The notes under the pieces: generated by a model
Seen by the model: the letters and a program-made list of their open reading frames with translations, nothing else
The model's database searches: none
Told to the model about the DNA's origin: nothing
Translations under genes and position numbers: made by a program
In this document: one piece after another, positions 54,185-62,562 of the stretch
Position numbering within the stretch: position 1 is the stretch's first letter
Layout: every line of letters starts with the position of its first letter
DNA from: Flagellimonas oceani
Lineage (GTDB): Bacteria; Bacteroidota; Bacteroidia; Flavobacteriales; Flavobacteriaceae
Assembly (NCBI RefSeq): GCF_011068285.1
Contig: NZ_CP049616.1
Location: 3,492,001 to 3,556,000 of the forward strand
Length of the DNA: 64,000 nt
Reading direction: 5' to 3'

Positions 54185-55339
54185 TTAGTTAAGCGCCTGT
54201 TTCAAATCATTTATTAAATCTTCTGCGTCCTCAATACCGATACTCAACCTGATCAATGCATCTACCACCCCGTTTTTTTCGCGCTCTTCTTTTGGAATGC
54301 TTCCGTGCGACATACTTGCCGGATGGCCCACCAAACTCTCGACACCCCCTAACGATTCGGCAAGAGTAAACAGTTGAAGGTTCTCCACAATTTTGATGGC
54401 TTCTTCATAGTTTCTGCCCTTGGGCACGAAGGAAATCATTCCGCCAAAACCTTCCATTTGCTTTTTGGCAACTTTATGATTTGGGTGATGCTCGAAACCT
54501 GGCCAATATACTTTATCGATTTTGGGATGGTTCTCCAAATATTTCGCCACCAATTCCGCGTTCTCACAATGGCGCTGCATGCGCACATGAAGTGTTTTAA
54601 TACCGCGAAGGGTCAAAAAACTGTCCATGGGGCCACAGATACCTCCACTCGATTTTTGAACGAAATACAATTGGTCGGCCAATTTTTCATCCTTTACCGC
54701 CAAGGCTCCGACCACCACATCGCTATGGCCCGCCAAATATTTGGTGGCAGAATGCATCACAATATCGGCACCCAAGTCCAATGGCCGCTGTAGGTAGGGA
54801 GTAGCAAAGGTGTTGTCCACCGCCAACAATAAATTATGTTGTTTGGTAATCTTGGAAACGGCCTCGATATCAATAATGTTCATCATGGGGTTGGTAGGCG
54901 TCTCCACCCAGATCAACTTGGTGTTTTCGGTGATTTGCGAAGCCAGTTCTTCCATGTCCACCATATCGGAAAAACGGAACTTGACCCCATATTTTTCATA
55001 AACGCCCTTAAAGAGTCGGTAGCTGCCTCCGTAAAGGTCACTGGTGCAGATTACCTCATCACCGGGAAGCAATAGTTTCAGCACAGCATCTATCGCTGCC
55101 ATTCCACTACCGAAAGCCATACCAAAACTGCCATTCTCCAAACTTGCCACGGCATTTTCCAAAGCGGTCCGCGTAGGGTTGCCCCCCCTGGAATATTCGT
55201 ACCCTTTGTGTGCGCCGGGAGTGGGCTGTGCATAGGTAGAAGTTTGATATATGGGCGGCATTACCGCTCCGTAAGCGGCATCGGGCCGTTGTCCTCCGTG
55301 GATTGCTTTACTGTTGAATTTTAACTCTTTTTTGCCCAT
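54185..55339 (-). CDS. metB: Cystathionine gamma-synthase/lyase (Cys/Met PLP enzyme)
   Basis: PLP-dependent enzyme of the transsulfuration family, 384 aa from the ATG at 55339. The PLP lysine is Lys200 (HSATKYLAGHSDVV). Other marks are YEYSRGGNPTRTALE, FGSGMAAI, SDLYGGSYRLF and SLGGVESLVGHPASMSHGSIP. The family includes the synthase (MetB), the gamma-lyase and methionine gamma-lyase, which are hard to separate by eye, so the symbol is tentative. The in-frame ATG at 55360 is less likely, because family proteins start close to KFNSKAIHGG. It is divergent from the DUF4163 lipoprotein, and a TACATTTG -7 box lies 19 bp before the start. Confidence 0.9.
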   Translation of the reverse strand: MGKKELKFNSKAIHGGQRPDAAYGAVMPPIYQTSTYAQPTPGAHKGYEYSRGGNPTRTALENAVASLENGSFGMAFGSGMAAIDAVLKLLLPGDEVICTSDLYGGSYRLFKGVYEKYGVKFRFSDMVDMEELASQITENTKLIWVETPTNPMMNIIDIEAVSKITKQHNLLLAVDNTFATPYLQRPLDLGADIVMHSATKYLAGHSDVVVGALAVKDEKLADQLYFVQKSSGGICGPMDSFLTLRGIKTLHVRMQRHCENAELVAKYLENHPKIDKVYWPGFEHHPNHKVAKKQMEGFGGMISFVPKGRNYEEAIKIVENLQLFTLAESLGGVESLVGHPASMSHGSIPKEEREKNGVVDALIRLSIGIEDAEDLINDLKQALN

Positions 55340-55357
55340 GTTAAAACTATCTACATA

Positions 55358-55365
55358 CAAATGTA
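55358..55365 (-). promoter_or_regulatory. Candidate -7 element (TACATTTG) of the Cys/Met enzyme gene
   Basis: A perfect TAnnTTTG match on the minus strand, 19 bp before the chosen ATG. It would give a very short leader. Choosing the downstream ATG at 55339 rather than 55360 agrees with it. Confidence 0.35.
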
Positions 55366-55385
55366 TCGTTATCTTTCCGAAGTAT

Positions 55386-55393
55386 TAATTTTG
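55386..55393 (+). promoter_or_regulatory. Candidate -7 element (TAATTTTG) of the DUF4163 lipoprotein gene
   Basis: A perfect TAnnTTTG match on the plus strand, 20 bp before the ATG at 55414. With the box for the divergent gene it would make back-to-back promoters in a 74-bp gap. Confidence 0.35.
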
Positions 55394-55413
55394 ATGACAC
55401 AAAACCTCAGATC

Positions 55414-56154
55414 ATGAAAAAATATATCGTCGTTATACTTTTCCTTGTTGTATTGATGGGTTGCCAAACGGAGAGCAAACTTACTTTTGAGCCGACGCAA
55501 CTGCTGGGCGAGACCTGTGCCGATTGTCCAAAAATAGCCATCAATATTCCAAATGCATTGGACGATTCTCCGGTTTCCGAAGCCATAAACCGTTCGCTCA
55601 GGGAAGAGATCATAAGCATCATGTCCTTTTCCGAAGATAGGACCATTGACACCATGGACAAGGCTTTGCAGTCTTTTACGGATAGCTACAAGGAGCTAAA
55701 GACCAAATTTCCCGATGAGATCCAATGGGAAGCTACGATTGATGGCGAGGTAATCTATGAAGATGAGAACGTAGTGACCTTGAGACTAAACTCCTACTCT
55801 TTTACCGGAGGTGCCCACGGCTACGCATCCACATCTTACTTAAATTTTGACAAGAAGACCGGTAAAGAGCTCGAAAATGCTGAACTTTTTAATGATTTGG
55901 ACGACTTTGAAGATTTTGCCGAGGCAAAGTTCCGCAATCAAGAAAGCGTGCCGCAGGACAAAAACATAAATGCCACCGGGTTTATGTTCGAAGGAGACTC
56001 GTTCCATCTACCCAACAACTTAGGCTATACCAAAGACGGAGTGGAACTTATTTACAACCAATACGAAGTCGCCTCCTATGCCGATGGCCCCATTGTTCTG
56101 GTTTTGCCGTACAATGAAGTCAATCCGTACCTCAAACGAAAGGTCGAGCTTTAA
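55414..56154 (+). CDS. DUF4163/DUF3298 lipoprotein
   Basis: The 246-aa lipoprotein has a signal ending LMGC (Cys17). A DUF4163-like part (about 30-130) is followed by a DUF3298 (RsiV-type heat-shock cognate) part with its SFTGGAHGYAST, YLNFDKKTGKEL, and the final TKDGVELIYNQYEVASYADGPIVLVLPYNEV. In Bacillus, RsiV with this fold binds lysozyme. In Gram-negatives these are envelope proteins with unknown ligands. No sigma factor gene is adjacent. The convergent TraO-like gene ends 6 bp downstream. Confidence 0.87.
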   Translation: MKKYIVVILFLVVLMGCQTESKLTFEPTQLLGETCADCPKIAINIPNALDDSPVSEAINRSLREEIISIMSFSEDRTIDTMDKALQSFTDSYKELKTKFPDEIQWEATIDGEVIYEDENVVTLRLNSYSFTGGAHGYASTSYLNFDKKTGKELENAELFNDLDDFEDFAEAKFRNQESVPQDKNINATGFMFEGDSFHLPNNLGYTKDGVELIYNQYEVASYADGPIVLVLPYNEVNPYLKRKVEL

Positions 56155-56160
56155 TTTGCC

Positions 56161-56712
56161 TTATTTAAAATAATACCGCAGTCCGGCTCCCAAAAGCAGC
56201 GTGGAATCATTGAGGTCGCTATTAAAATGGTAGTATCCATTTATAGGAATGATCAAAGAAAAGGCATCGGAAACAAAAAAATCCATTTCAAACGAGGCAT
56301 AGGCACCATATATAAAACTGCTCTCTGCATCCAAGGCATCAAAGGGAAAATCAGTTTCTCCATTGTTGATGTACTTGTAGCCCACCGATGGTCCACCTCC
56401 AAAATAAAAGGAAATACCACGCTTTGGCGACGTTAAAATAGTGGTAAAATAGCCAAGGTTCAACCAGTAGTCATCATACGGGAATTCTACGCCAGAATTT
56501 GGTTTTTCCTTGGAAAAAGTGGCCACTAGGGATACTTGAAGATAATCCGTGGTGCTATGATAATGGTTTGCATTGAGCTGAATGCCATACCCGTCCGTCT
56601 TATACGTAGGAACCGCTCCGATGGATAAATAACTCCTTTGGGAAAAACATTCTTGTACAGAAAGGATTAGGGCAGCCAATAGCAGCCCGAAGCATAAATG
56701 GTAGTGTTTCAT
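56161..56712 (-). CDS. TraO-like outer-membrane beta-barrel protein
   Basis: The 183-aa protein has a signal peptide (ending CFSQ), then alternating beta-strands of amphipathic type (YGIQLNANHYHSTTDYLQVSLVATFSKE, YWLNLGYFTTIL, ISFYFGGGPSVGYKYI, FIYGAYASFEMDFFVS, LLLGAGLRYYFK) with a terminal aromatic-Lys end. The pattern predicts an eight-strand outer-membrane barrel. It loosely resembles TraO proteins of Bacteroidetes conjugative elements in length and in the YFGGGPSVGY block, but no other tra genes are here, so a role in conjugation is not supported. The function is unknown. Confidence 0.62.
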   Translation of the reverse strand: MKHYHLCFGLLLAALILSVQECFSQRSYLSIGAVPTYKTDGYGIQLNANHYHSTTDYLQVSLVATFSKEKPNSGVEFPYDDYWLNLGYFTTILTSPKRGISFYFGGGPSVGYKYINNGETDFPFDALDAESSFIYGAYASFEMDFFVSDAFSLIIPINGYYHFNSDLNDSTLLLGAGLRYYFK

Positions 56713-56817
56713 TGTGATTAAGATTTGGGTTCTTAATATAATTTACCACCAAATATAACTGATTTCCTTTGTGTTAGAGCTACAGGGTCGATTTTTGGAA
56801 AATGCCAAAAGAAAAAA

Positions 56818-57282
56818 CTAACCGCTGGCCAAGGCCTTTTTTAAGGCGAGAATGGCCCCAAGGTGGAGCCCTTCGTGGAAAACATTAAAGGAAAGGGCAT
56901 CCTCAGGAGTACTTAGACCAATTTTTGGCGTGGTCATATATTCCTGAAAATTTTTGAACTTGCCCTGTTCATAGTCGTGTTGAATTTGTTCGACCGTACT
57001 AAAAAGGTAGGTCTTTATTTTCTCCAACTCTTCATTTGATGGTTCGCCTTGTGGAAAGGTTCCTTTTTTGTATTTGTTGACCAACTCCTCCTCAATGGTA
57101 AAGTCCAGGCCGCTCAATTTGTACATCAACAATTGGGGCGTTACCACCACATGGGCAATGTTCCACCAAATATTATTGTTGAAACCCGCCGGGATCCTGA
57201 ACAAATCTTCCTTTGGGATGTCCTGCAAAAAGCTTTGAAATATCTTCCTGTTCTTAAGAATAATGTCAAATGTCTTTTCCAT
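56818..57282 (-). CDS. DinB-family protein
   Basis: The 154-aa cytoplasmic four-helix bundle of the DinB superfamily has its three metal histidines as His44 (WNIAHVVVTP), His136 and His140 (NVFHEGLHLGAIL). Proteins of this type include thiol (bacillithiol or mycothiol) S-transferases, and many remain uncharacterised. It has no signal peptide, unlike the other DinB protein at 22803-23411, and the two share little beyond the fold. It has no close partner: 105 bp separate it from the TraO-like gene, and the ArsC-like gene is divergent at 178 bp. Confidence 0.88.
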   Translation of the reverse strand: MEKTFDIILKNRKIFQSFLQDIPKEDLFRIPAGFNNNIWWNIAHVVVTPQLLMYKLSGLDFTIEEELVNKYKKGTFPQGEPSNEELEKIKTYLFSTVEQIQHDYEQGKFKNFQEYMTTPKIGLSTPEDALSFNVFHEGLHLGAILALKKALASG

Positions 57283-57460
57283 AAGTATTGGCAGTTTTGT
57301 TCCAATATTCGTTCATAACAAAACTAATCCTAAAATCCGAAACCGTTTTACATACCGGGCATTTAAAAAACAACAACACCCGCAAAAGCTGTTGAATTTA
57401 CATGTTGGTAATGTATTTTGATGGATTTTTAACGTCCTTTGTCCATCCAACACCACAGTA

Positions 57461-57811
57461 ATGAAAAAAATATACCATTTGGGCAGTTGCTCTACCTGTA
57501 AACGCATTTTAAAAGAATTGGAACCTTTGGATGGAGTAGAGCTGCAAGAAATCAAGTCCGAGTCCATTACCCCCGAACAATTGGAGCAAATGGAGGCATT
57601 GAGCGGAAGCTACGAATCCCTTTTTAGCAGAAGGGCCATGCTTTTTAGGCAAAGGGGACTGCACGAAAAGGAGCTTTCCGAAAAGGATTATAAGGATTTG
57701 ATCTTGGAACATTACACCTTCCTAAAAAGACCTGTAATTATAGTGGACGACCAGATTTTTGTGGGCAACTCAAAAAAAACGGTCGAAGCCGCCAAGGAAG
57801 CCTTGCATTAA
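57461..57811 (+). CDS. ArsC/Spx-family thioredoxin-fold protein
   Basis: The 116-aa protein has a CxxC pair at Cys10-Cys13 (GSCSTCKRIL) in place of the single-Cys arsenate reductase motif, the Arg-rich LFSRRAMLFRQRG segment (about 54-66) and the KRPVIIVDDQIFVGN cis-Pro region (about 88-102). This places it in the ArsC/YffB/Spx family, but a true arsenate reductase role is uncertain, since no ars genes are nearby. Its stop overlaps the start of the EamA transporter gene (TAATG at 57809-57813), so the two are co-translated. Confidence 0.87.
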   Translation: MKKIYHLGSCSTCKRILKELEPLDGVELQEIKSESITPEQLEQMEALSGSYESLFSRRAMLFRQRGLHEKELSEKDYKDLILEHYTFLKRPVIIVDDQIFVGNSKKTVEAAKEALH

Positions 57812-58701
57812 TGAACAAAAGGACCTTGGCCATTTTGGCCGCCATTGGCGCCACCGTAATCTATGGTGTAAACCACACTGTGGCCAAAGGCGTAATGCCC
57901 ATACATGTTAAACCCTTTGGGTTTATCTTTTTAAGGGTCGGGGGTGCCGCCATTCTCTTCTGGCTGATTTCCTTTTTTGGGCCAAAACAAAAAATTGATA
58001 AGAAGGATTGGGGACGTTTGTTGGTATGCGCCCTTTTGGGCATGTCCATAAATATGCTCTCCTTTTTTAAGGGACTACAACTGTCCACGCCCATTAACAG
58101 TGCGGTTTTGGTGACCATGGTGCCCATTATTACCGTTATGGTCTCAGCACTGTTTTTGAAGGAGAAAATTACATTGAACAAGGGGTTCGGTATATTTCTG
58201 GGTTTTGTAGGAGCAGTTGGGCTCATTCTTTTTGGAGCGGAAACCCAAAAAAATGCACCGAATATACCTTTGGGAAATTTTTTGTTCATCATAAACGCTC
58301 TTTCCTACGGTTCCTACCTCGTTGTGGTAAAAAAACTGATAGAGAAATACCATCCCTTCACATTAATGAAGTGGCTTTTCACCATCGCCATACTTGTTAA
58401 CCTTCCCATTACCCTTCCACAGGTTATGGAAACAGAGTTTTCCAGCATACCGCTATGGGCATACGGTTCCATCGCATTTGTGGTGATTGGCACTACTTTT
58501 TTGACTTATCTCTTCAATATTTTTGCACTTACCCAACTCAAGGCCTCATCGGTAGGCGCATTTGTTTATATGCAGCCGTTGGTAGGTATTCTTTTTGCCC
58601 TGTTTTCTGGCAAGGACAACCTAACCTTGGTGAAGATCACAGCCATGTGTTTTGTTTTGGTCGGCGTATATCTGGCCAGCAAAAAGCCGAAAAAAAAATA
58701 G
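57811..58701 (+). CDS. EamA/DMT-family membrane transporter
   Basis: The 296-aa protein has ten membrane helices in two EamA repeats (about 5-135 and 150-290), each ending in a conserved block (NSAVLVTMVPIITVMVSALFLKEKITLNKGFGIFLGFVGAVGLI; SSVGAFVYMQPLVGILFALFSGKDNLTLVKITAMCFVLVGVYLASKKPKKK). Members export metabolites, amino acids or purines across the inner membrane. The substrate cannot be predicted. It is translationally coupled to the ArsC-like gene and ends with a basic tail. No terminator is obvious. Confidence 0.92.
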   Translation: MNKRTLAILAAIGATVIYGVNHTVAKGVMPIHVKPFGFIFLRVGGAAILFWLISFFGPKQKIDKKDWGRLLVCALLGMSINMLSFFKGLQLSTPINSAVLVTMVPIITVMVSALFLKEKITLNKGFGIFLGFVGAVGLILFGAETQKNAPNIPLGNFLFIINALSYGSYLVVVKKLIEKYHPFTLMKWLFTIAILVNLPITLPQVMETEFSSIPLWAYGSIAFVVIGTTFLTYLFNIFALTQLKASSVGAFVYMQPLVGILFALFSGKDNLTLVKITAMCFVLVGVYLASKKPKKK

Positions 58702-58816
58702 TCCGCCAATTGGTATGGGGCATTCGTCAACTCAACCGGTGCATCCATCAATTTAAGGGGTTTGGTACGATACCGACCTAGTATCTTTATCGGGTTATCT
58801 TCTTTAAAGCTACATT

Positions 58817-59206
58817 ATGATTTTAATCGGTATTCTTATTGGACTGTTCATTTTTGCATTGTATCTGGCTATTTTTGCTGTCCTTGAAAAGGCATATAAA
58901 ATAAATCCCCTATTACATTTGGGCGGCTTGTACTTATTGATCGAGGTTTTTGACAAAGCAATTCTTAAAGTCATCCCCGAAAGCTATAAAATCAAGCAAA
59001 TTGACACCCCTTTTCAGCTTGATGGCCCTATTGGGTCTCTTTTTAAATTGGACCAGCCCAAAATGACTGTGCATGATATTGCAATGTCAGTTTTTCTGAC
59101 CTGCTTCATCCTCCTCTTTATTTATAATATCGGAGTAAAACCATACATCAAAAAGAAGAACCTTCAAAAGAAACCAAATCAAACGCGAAACGACTTTCCC
59201 TACTAA
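58817..59206 (+). CDS. Hypothetical two-helix membrane protein
   Basis: I do not recognise this 129-aa protein. It has a first membrane helix (about 2-24), a weaker hydrophobic stretch (about 31-52) and a last helix (about 84-107). A hydrophilic, Pro-rich middle (ESYKIKQIDTPFQLDGPIGSLFKLDQPKMTVHD) and a strongly basic C-terminus (KPYIKKKNLQKKPNQTR) suggest a cytoplasmic tail. The SMI1/KNR4 gene starts 11 bp downstream. As SUKH proteins are often toxin-immunity partners, a shared operon is worth noting, but nothing here looks like a toxin. Confidence 0.7.
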   Translation: MILIGILIGLFIFALYLAIFAVLEKAYKINPLLHLGGLYLLIEVFDKAILKVIPESYKIKQIDTPFQLDGPIGSLFKLDQPKMTVHDIAMSVFLTCFILLFIYNIGVKPYIKKKNLQKKPNQTRNDFPY

Positions 59207-59217
59207 AATTATCTTCT

Positions 59218-59895
59218 TTGAAAACAATCGATTACACTATGTACCACGAACAGCTGGTTCGCCTTAAAGAAAAACTACAACAGGCTAAACAAAAAGATGC
59301 CCTTTTTAAAGTATTCGGGGCCGGTAGCCACCGATATGAATTAAATGCTCCCACAACCGTTTCCCATATCGAGGCCCTTGAACAACATTACGGAATACAA
59401 TTGCCAGAGTGCTACAAGTCGTTCGTGCTCCATATCGGTAATGGGGGAAGGTCCTTCCTCAGCTCTGGTGCGGGTCCTTTTTTTGGTATTTATCCGTTCG
59501 GGGAGAATTTGGACGATTTGATTCACGGCAAAGTTGAGGAACATTTAAATAAACGATGTTCCCTTCACCCGAACATGACTACGTCTCAATGGGACGAATT
59601 GACCGACCTGCTCTACCAGGATGGTATTTCCGATGAGGATTATGAAGATTTGAACGGCAACCTTTACGGTGGCCTATTGCCCATTGGTTCGCAGGGCTGC
59701 TCTTACATACATGCCCTTGTTTTGAACGGCCCTTACAAAGGCAGGGTGGTGAACATGGATAGAGGTGAACAAATACCTCCACGATTTTCCGAATACAACA
59801 ATTTCTTGGATTGGTACGAGGGCTGGCTCGATGAGATTATCTCGGGAAAATTGATAACAATCACCCCGAGCTGGTTCGGCTATCCCAAGCATTGA
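59218..59895 (+). CDS. SMI1/KNR4 (SUKH)-family protein
   Basis: The 225-aa protein has the SUKH fold: PTTVSHIEALEQHYGIQLPECYKSFVLHIGNGG (about 46-78, the I-x-x-x-E-x-x-x-x-x-x-LP-x-x-Y-x-x-F-x-x-x-x-N-GG signature), GPFFGIYPFGEN, then GLLPIGSQGCSYIHALVLNGPYKGRVVNMDRG and a C-terminal FLDWYEGWLDEIIS. SUKH proteins commonly serve as immunity proteins for polymorphic toxins, though many are stand-alone. I keep the TTG at 59218 as start; an ATG seven codons later (59239) would also do. No toxin or Rhs gene is nearby. Confidence 0.87.
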   Translation: MKTIDYTMYHEQLVRLKEKLQQAKQKDALFKVFGAGSHRYELNAPTTVSHIEALEQHYGIQLPECYKSFVLHIGNGGRSFLSSGAGPFFGIYPFGENLDDLIHGKVEEHLNKRCSLHPNMTTSQWDELTDLLYQDGISDEDYEDLNGNLYGGLLPIGSQGCSYIHALVLNGPYKGRVVNMDRGEQIPPRFSEYNNFLDWYEGWLDEIISGKLITITPSWFGYPKH

Positions 59896-59904
59896 CCCGT
59901 GGAC

Positions 59905-60387
59905 CTATAAAATTTCTATATCCTTTGGCACTTGAACATGCTTTCGGGTATCTTTTTTGGTCAAGATTTTAAAATCCTCGGCCTTTTCCATCGATTCAAA
60001 AGAATTCAAAAATTCATCGGGCAGGCCAGTAAGTTTTCTGCTCTTTAAGTCGATCCAAGCACCCATCATCTCGCAACGGGCAAAATTTTTACCGTTGTGA
60101 TCATAAAAGTTGTGCCTAAACTCAAAGAACTTCCCATCCTTGCTCATCCCAACAAACTCCAATGATACTCTTACGGGCATACCCGGAAAAGCCTCTTTAA
60201 AATAATATACGTGCTCATAAAACACAACCGGGCCAATATTATGGGCGCCCATACTTTTTTGGTTAAAGCCGAGCAATCCCAAATAAGCCATTCGGGTATG
60301 GCTCATAAAATTGATATAGGCCGAATTCGCCAAGTGTCGATTAGCGTCCGTATCGCTCCATCTGATCTCAAATTCTTTAAAAAACAT
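59905..60387 (-). CDS. Acyl-CoA thioesterase (4HBT hot-dog fold)
   Basis: The 160-aa protein is a hot-dog thioesterase of the YbgC/4-hydroxybenzoyl-CoA type: IRWSDTDANRHLANSAYINFM (about 8-28) with the general-base Asp near residue 14 and an Asn/His pair in the catalytic loop, then FYEHVYYFKEAFPGMPVRVSLEFVGMSKDGKFFEFRHNFY and ARCEMMGAWIDLKSRK. It would hydrolyse acyl-CoA or acyl-ACP in the cytoplasm; the chain length preference is unknown. It lies convergent with the SMI1 gene (9 bp) and divergent from the nitronate monooxygenase gene (117 bp). Confidence 0.9.
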   Translation of the reverse strand: MFFKEFEIRWSDTDANRHLANSAYINFMSHTRMAYLGLLGFNQKSMGAHNIGPVVFYEHVYYFKEAFPGMPVRVSLEFVGMSKDGKFFEFRHNFYDHNGKNFARCEMMGAWIDLKSRKLTGLPDEFLNSFESMEKAEDFKILTKKDTRKHVQVPKDIEIL

Positions 60388-60504
60388 AGTGGGTTATTTT
60401 GTTATGCACGCATAATAATTGTAAAAATACCATAGTTTTGATAACTGATTCCAATCCGGATGAAGAATTGTTCCTATTTTTAAACATAGTTTAACACAAG
60501 ACCC

Positions 60505-61479
60505 ATGAGCCAAAAAGCTGAATTTATCAAAAATCTATCACTACCCGTAATTGCCGCTCCAATGTTCCTGATTTCGGGACCAAAGTTGGTAGTGGAGTGT
60601 TGCAAAAATGGCATTGTGGGCACATTTCCTGCATTAAATCAGCGTACAAGTGAAGGTTTTGAGGAATGGCTCATCCAAATAAAATCAGAATTAAAAGCAT
60701 TTGAAGAGAAAAGCGGGAAAAAAGCTGCTCCGTTTGGCGTGAATTTGGTGGTTCACCCCACCAACCCGCGATTGGAAGCCGATGTAAAGTTGTGCATCAA
60801 ACACCAAGTCCCTTTGGTCATTACTTCTTTGGGGGCTGTCAGTCAGGTGGTGGACGCCATTCACAGTTATGGAGGTCTGGTCTTTCACGATATCATTAAA
60901 AAAAGACATGCCGAGAAAGCGGCAGAAGCCGGTGTGGACGGACTTATCCTTGTATCCGCCGGAGCAGGTGGCCATGGTGGGAACATCAATCCTATGAGCT
61001 TGATTGCGGAAGTGAAAAAATTCTTTGACAAGACCATCATTCTTTCCGGGTGCATCAGTACAGGAAGGGATGTAGCTTCTGCAATGCAAATGGGGGCCGA
61101 CCTTGCCTATATGGGCACCCGTTTTATCAATACCGAAGAAAGCAAGGCCACGGAAGAGTACCGAAAAATGATCATTGATGCGGGCGCCAGTGATGTGGTC
61201 TACACTGCTGCCATTTCCGGAGTGCATGCCAATTTTTTGGCCGCAAGCTTGCAGGCGGCCGGAATTACCGAAGAGGATTTGAAAAAAGACACAAAAATCG
61301 ATTTTGGAAAGGAACTCGACACCGAGGCCAAGGCATGGAAAACCATTTGGTCGGCCGGACAAGGTGTAACTACCATTGATAACGTATTACCGGTATCCGA
61401 ACTTGTCGGTAATTTGAAAAAAGATTTCAAAATGGCCATTGAATCGCAGGCACAGCTCTTAAAAATATATCCAAAGTAA
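60505..61479 (+). CDS. Nitronate monooxygenase (2-nitropropane dioxygenase) family
   Basis: A 324-aa FMN-dependent TIM-barrel enzyme. The marks are an early LPVIAAPMFLISGPKLVVECCKNGIVGTFPA, SLGAVSQVVDAI, VDGLILVSAGAGGHGGNINP (about 142-163) with the catalytic His of the family, and IILSGCISTGRDVASAMQMGADLAYMGTRF as the phosphate-binding end. Family enzymes oxidise propionate-3-nitronate or other nitronates, though some act in fatty-acid synthesis (FabK-like). It is followed after 6 bp by the YheT hydrolase, probably in one operon. Confidence 0.92.
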   Translation: MSQKAEFIKNLSLPVIAAPMFLISGPKLVVECCKNGIVGTFPALNQRTSEGFEEWLIQIKSELKAFEEKSGKKAAPFGVNLVVHPTNPRLEADVKLCIKHQVPLVITSLGAVSQVVDAIHSYGGLVFHDIIKKRHAEKAAEAGVDGLILVSAGAGGHGGNINPMSLIAEVKKFFDKTIILSGCISTGRDVASAMQMGADLAYMGTRFINTEESKATEEYRKMIIDAGASDVVYTAAISGVHANFLAASLQAAGITEEDLKKDTKIDFGKELDTEAKAWKTIWSAGQGVTTIDNVLPVSELVGNLKKDFKMAIESQAQLLKIYPK

Positions 61480-61485
61480 TAATCA

Positions 61486-62445
61486 ATGCCCCAACTTACT
61501 TCCAATTATCTACCCCCGTTTCTTTTTAGAAGCGGTCACTTTGCGACTATTTATTCGGGCATTGTACGTTCGGTGAACGGAGTTGTTCAGAAAAGAGAAC
61601 GAATGGTGCTCTCGGATGGCGATTTTTTGGATCTGGATTGGAGCGATTCGCCCACACCCACCCAAAAATTGGTGATTTTGCTCCATGGACTGGAAGGAGA
61701 TGCCCTACGCCCTTACATTACGGGGAGTGCCAAAATTCTCAACCAAAACGGGTATGATACCTGCGCCGTGAATTATCGGGGCTGTAGTGGGGAACCCAAT
61801 ATAACGTACCGCTCCTATCATTCTGGGGCCACTGAGGATTTAATTGAAGTGGTCGACCATATTCTGAACACTCGAAACTATACGGAAATCTATTTGAAAG
61901 GATTTAGTTTAGGGGGCAACTTATTGCTCAAATATTTGGGCGAAGGCAATAATGTTCCCAAGCAATTGAAGGGCGCCGTAGCGGTTTCCGTTCCATGTAA
62001 TCTTCACGACTCCTGTAAGCAACTGCTCAGTCCAAAAAATATATTGTACGCCATAAGGTTCAAGGGGAATCTTTTGGAAAAACTACGGCAAAAACAACAG
62101 CTATTTCCAAATAAAATCACGGATTCCGATATCAAAAAAATTAAGACCTTAAAAGATTTTGATGACATCTACACCAGCCGGGCCCATGGTTTCAAAGATG
62201 CTCTTGACTATTACCAAAAATCCAGTTCGCTCCAATTTTTACCTACCATCCAAGTTCCAAGCCTGATCATCAATGCAAAAAATGATTCGTTCTTGGGCAA
62301 AGAGTGTTATCCTTTTACAGCAACGGAAAACAATCCTTCACTTTATTTGGAAACCCCGACATTTGGTGGCCATGTAGGATTTTGGGGCAAAAACAACATT
62401 ACTTACACCGAAAAAAGGGCCTTGGATTTCTTCGATTCCCTATAA
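61486..62445 (+). CDS. YheT-family alpha/beta hydrolase
   Basis: The 319-aa protein is an alpha/beta hydrolase of the YheT/ABHD1 (UPF0017) group. The triad is Ser141 (LKGFSLGGN), Asp267 (INAKNDSFL) and His296 (FGGHVGFWG). The early PPFLFRSGHFATIYSGI is a hallmark of the group, as is VNYRGCSGEPN (oxyanion/RGCS box). There is no signal peptide, so it is cytoplasmic. The substrate is unknown, though a lipid or ester is usual for the family. It starts 6 bp after the nitronate monooxygenase stop. Confidence 0.92.
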   Translation: MPQLTSNYLPPFLFRSGHFATIYSGIVRSVNGVVQKRERMVLSDGDFLDLDWSDSPTPTQKLVILLHGLEGDALRPYITGSAKILNQNGYDTCAVNYRGCSGEPNITYRSYHSGATEDLIEVVDHILNTRNYTEIYLKGFSLGGNLLLKYLGEGNNVPKQLKGAVAVSVPCNLHDSCKQLLSPKNILYAIRFKGNLLEKLRQKQQLFPNKITDSDIKKIKTLKDFDDIYTSRAHGFKDALDYYQKSSSLQFLPTIQVPSLIINAKNDSFLGKECYPFTATENNPSLYLETPTFGGHVGFWGKNNITYTEKRALDFFDSL

Positions 62446-62562
62446 CTCAAACGTTTTCAGAAGCCCTGATGTGATGATCTACACAAAAACACCGGGAATA
62501 TTAATCGCTAATTACCTATCTTAGTGCCTCAGATTACACAAACAAACTTCAATAGAATTAGA

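Noticed and set aside
56161..56712. TraO-like barrel considered as part of a conjugative element
   Set aside because: No other tra, mobilisation, integrase or attachment-site sequence occurs in the window, and flanking genes are of ordinary chromosomal type.
60691..61362. 223-codon minus-strand frame opposite the nitronate monooxygenase gene
   Set aside because: It is a shadow of a well-conserved TIM-barrel gene; its own composition is Cys- and Phe-rich and matches no family.
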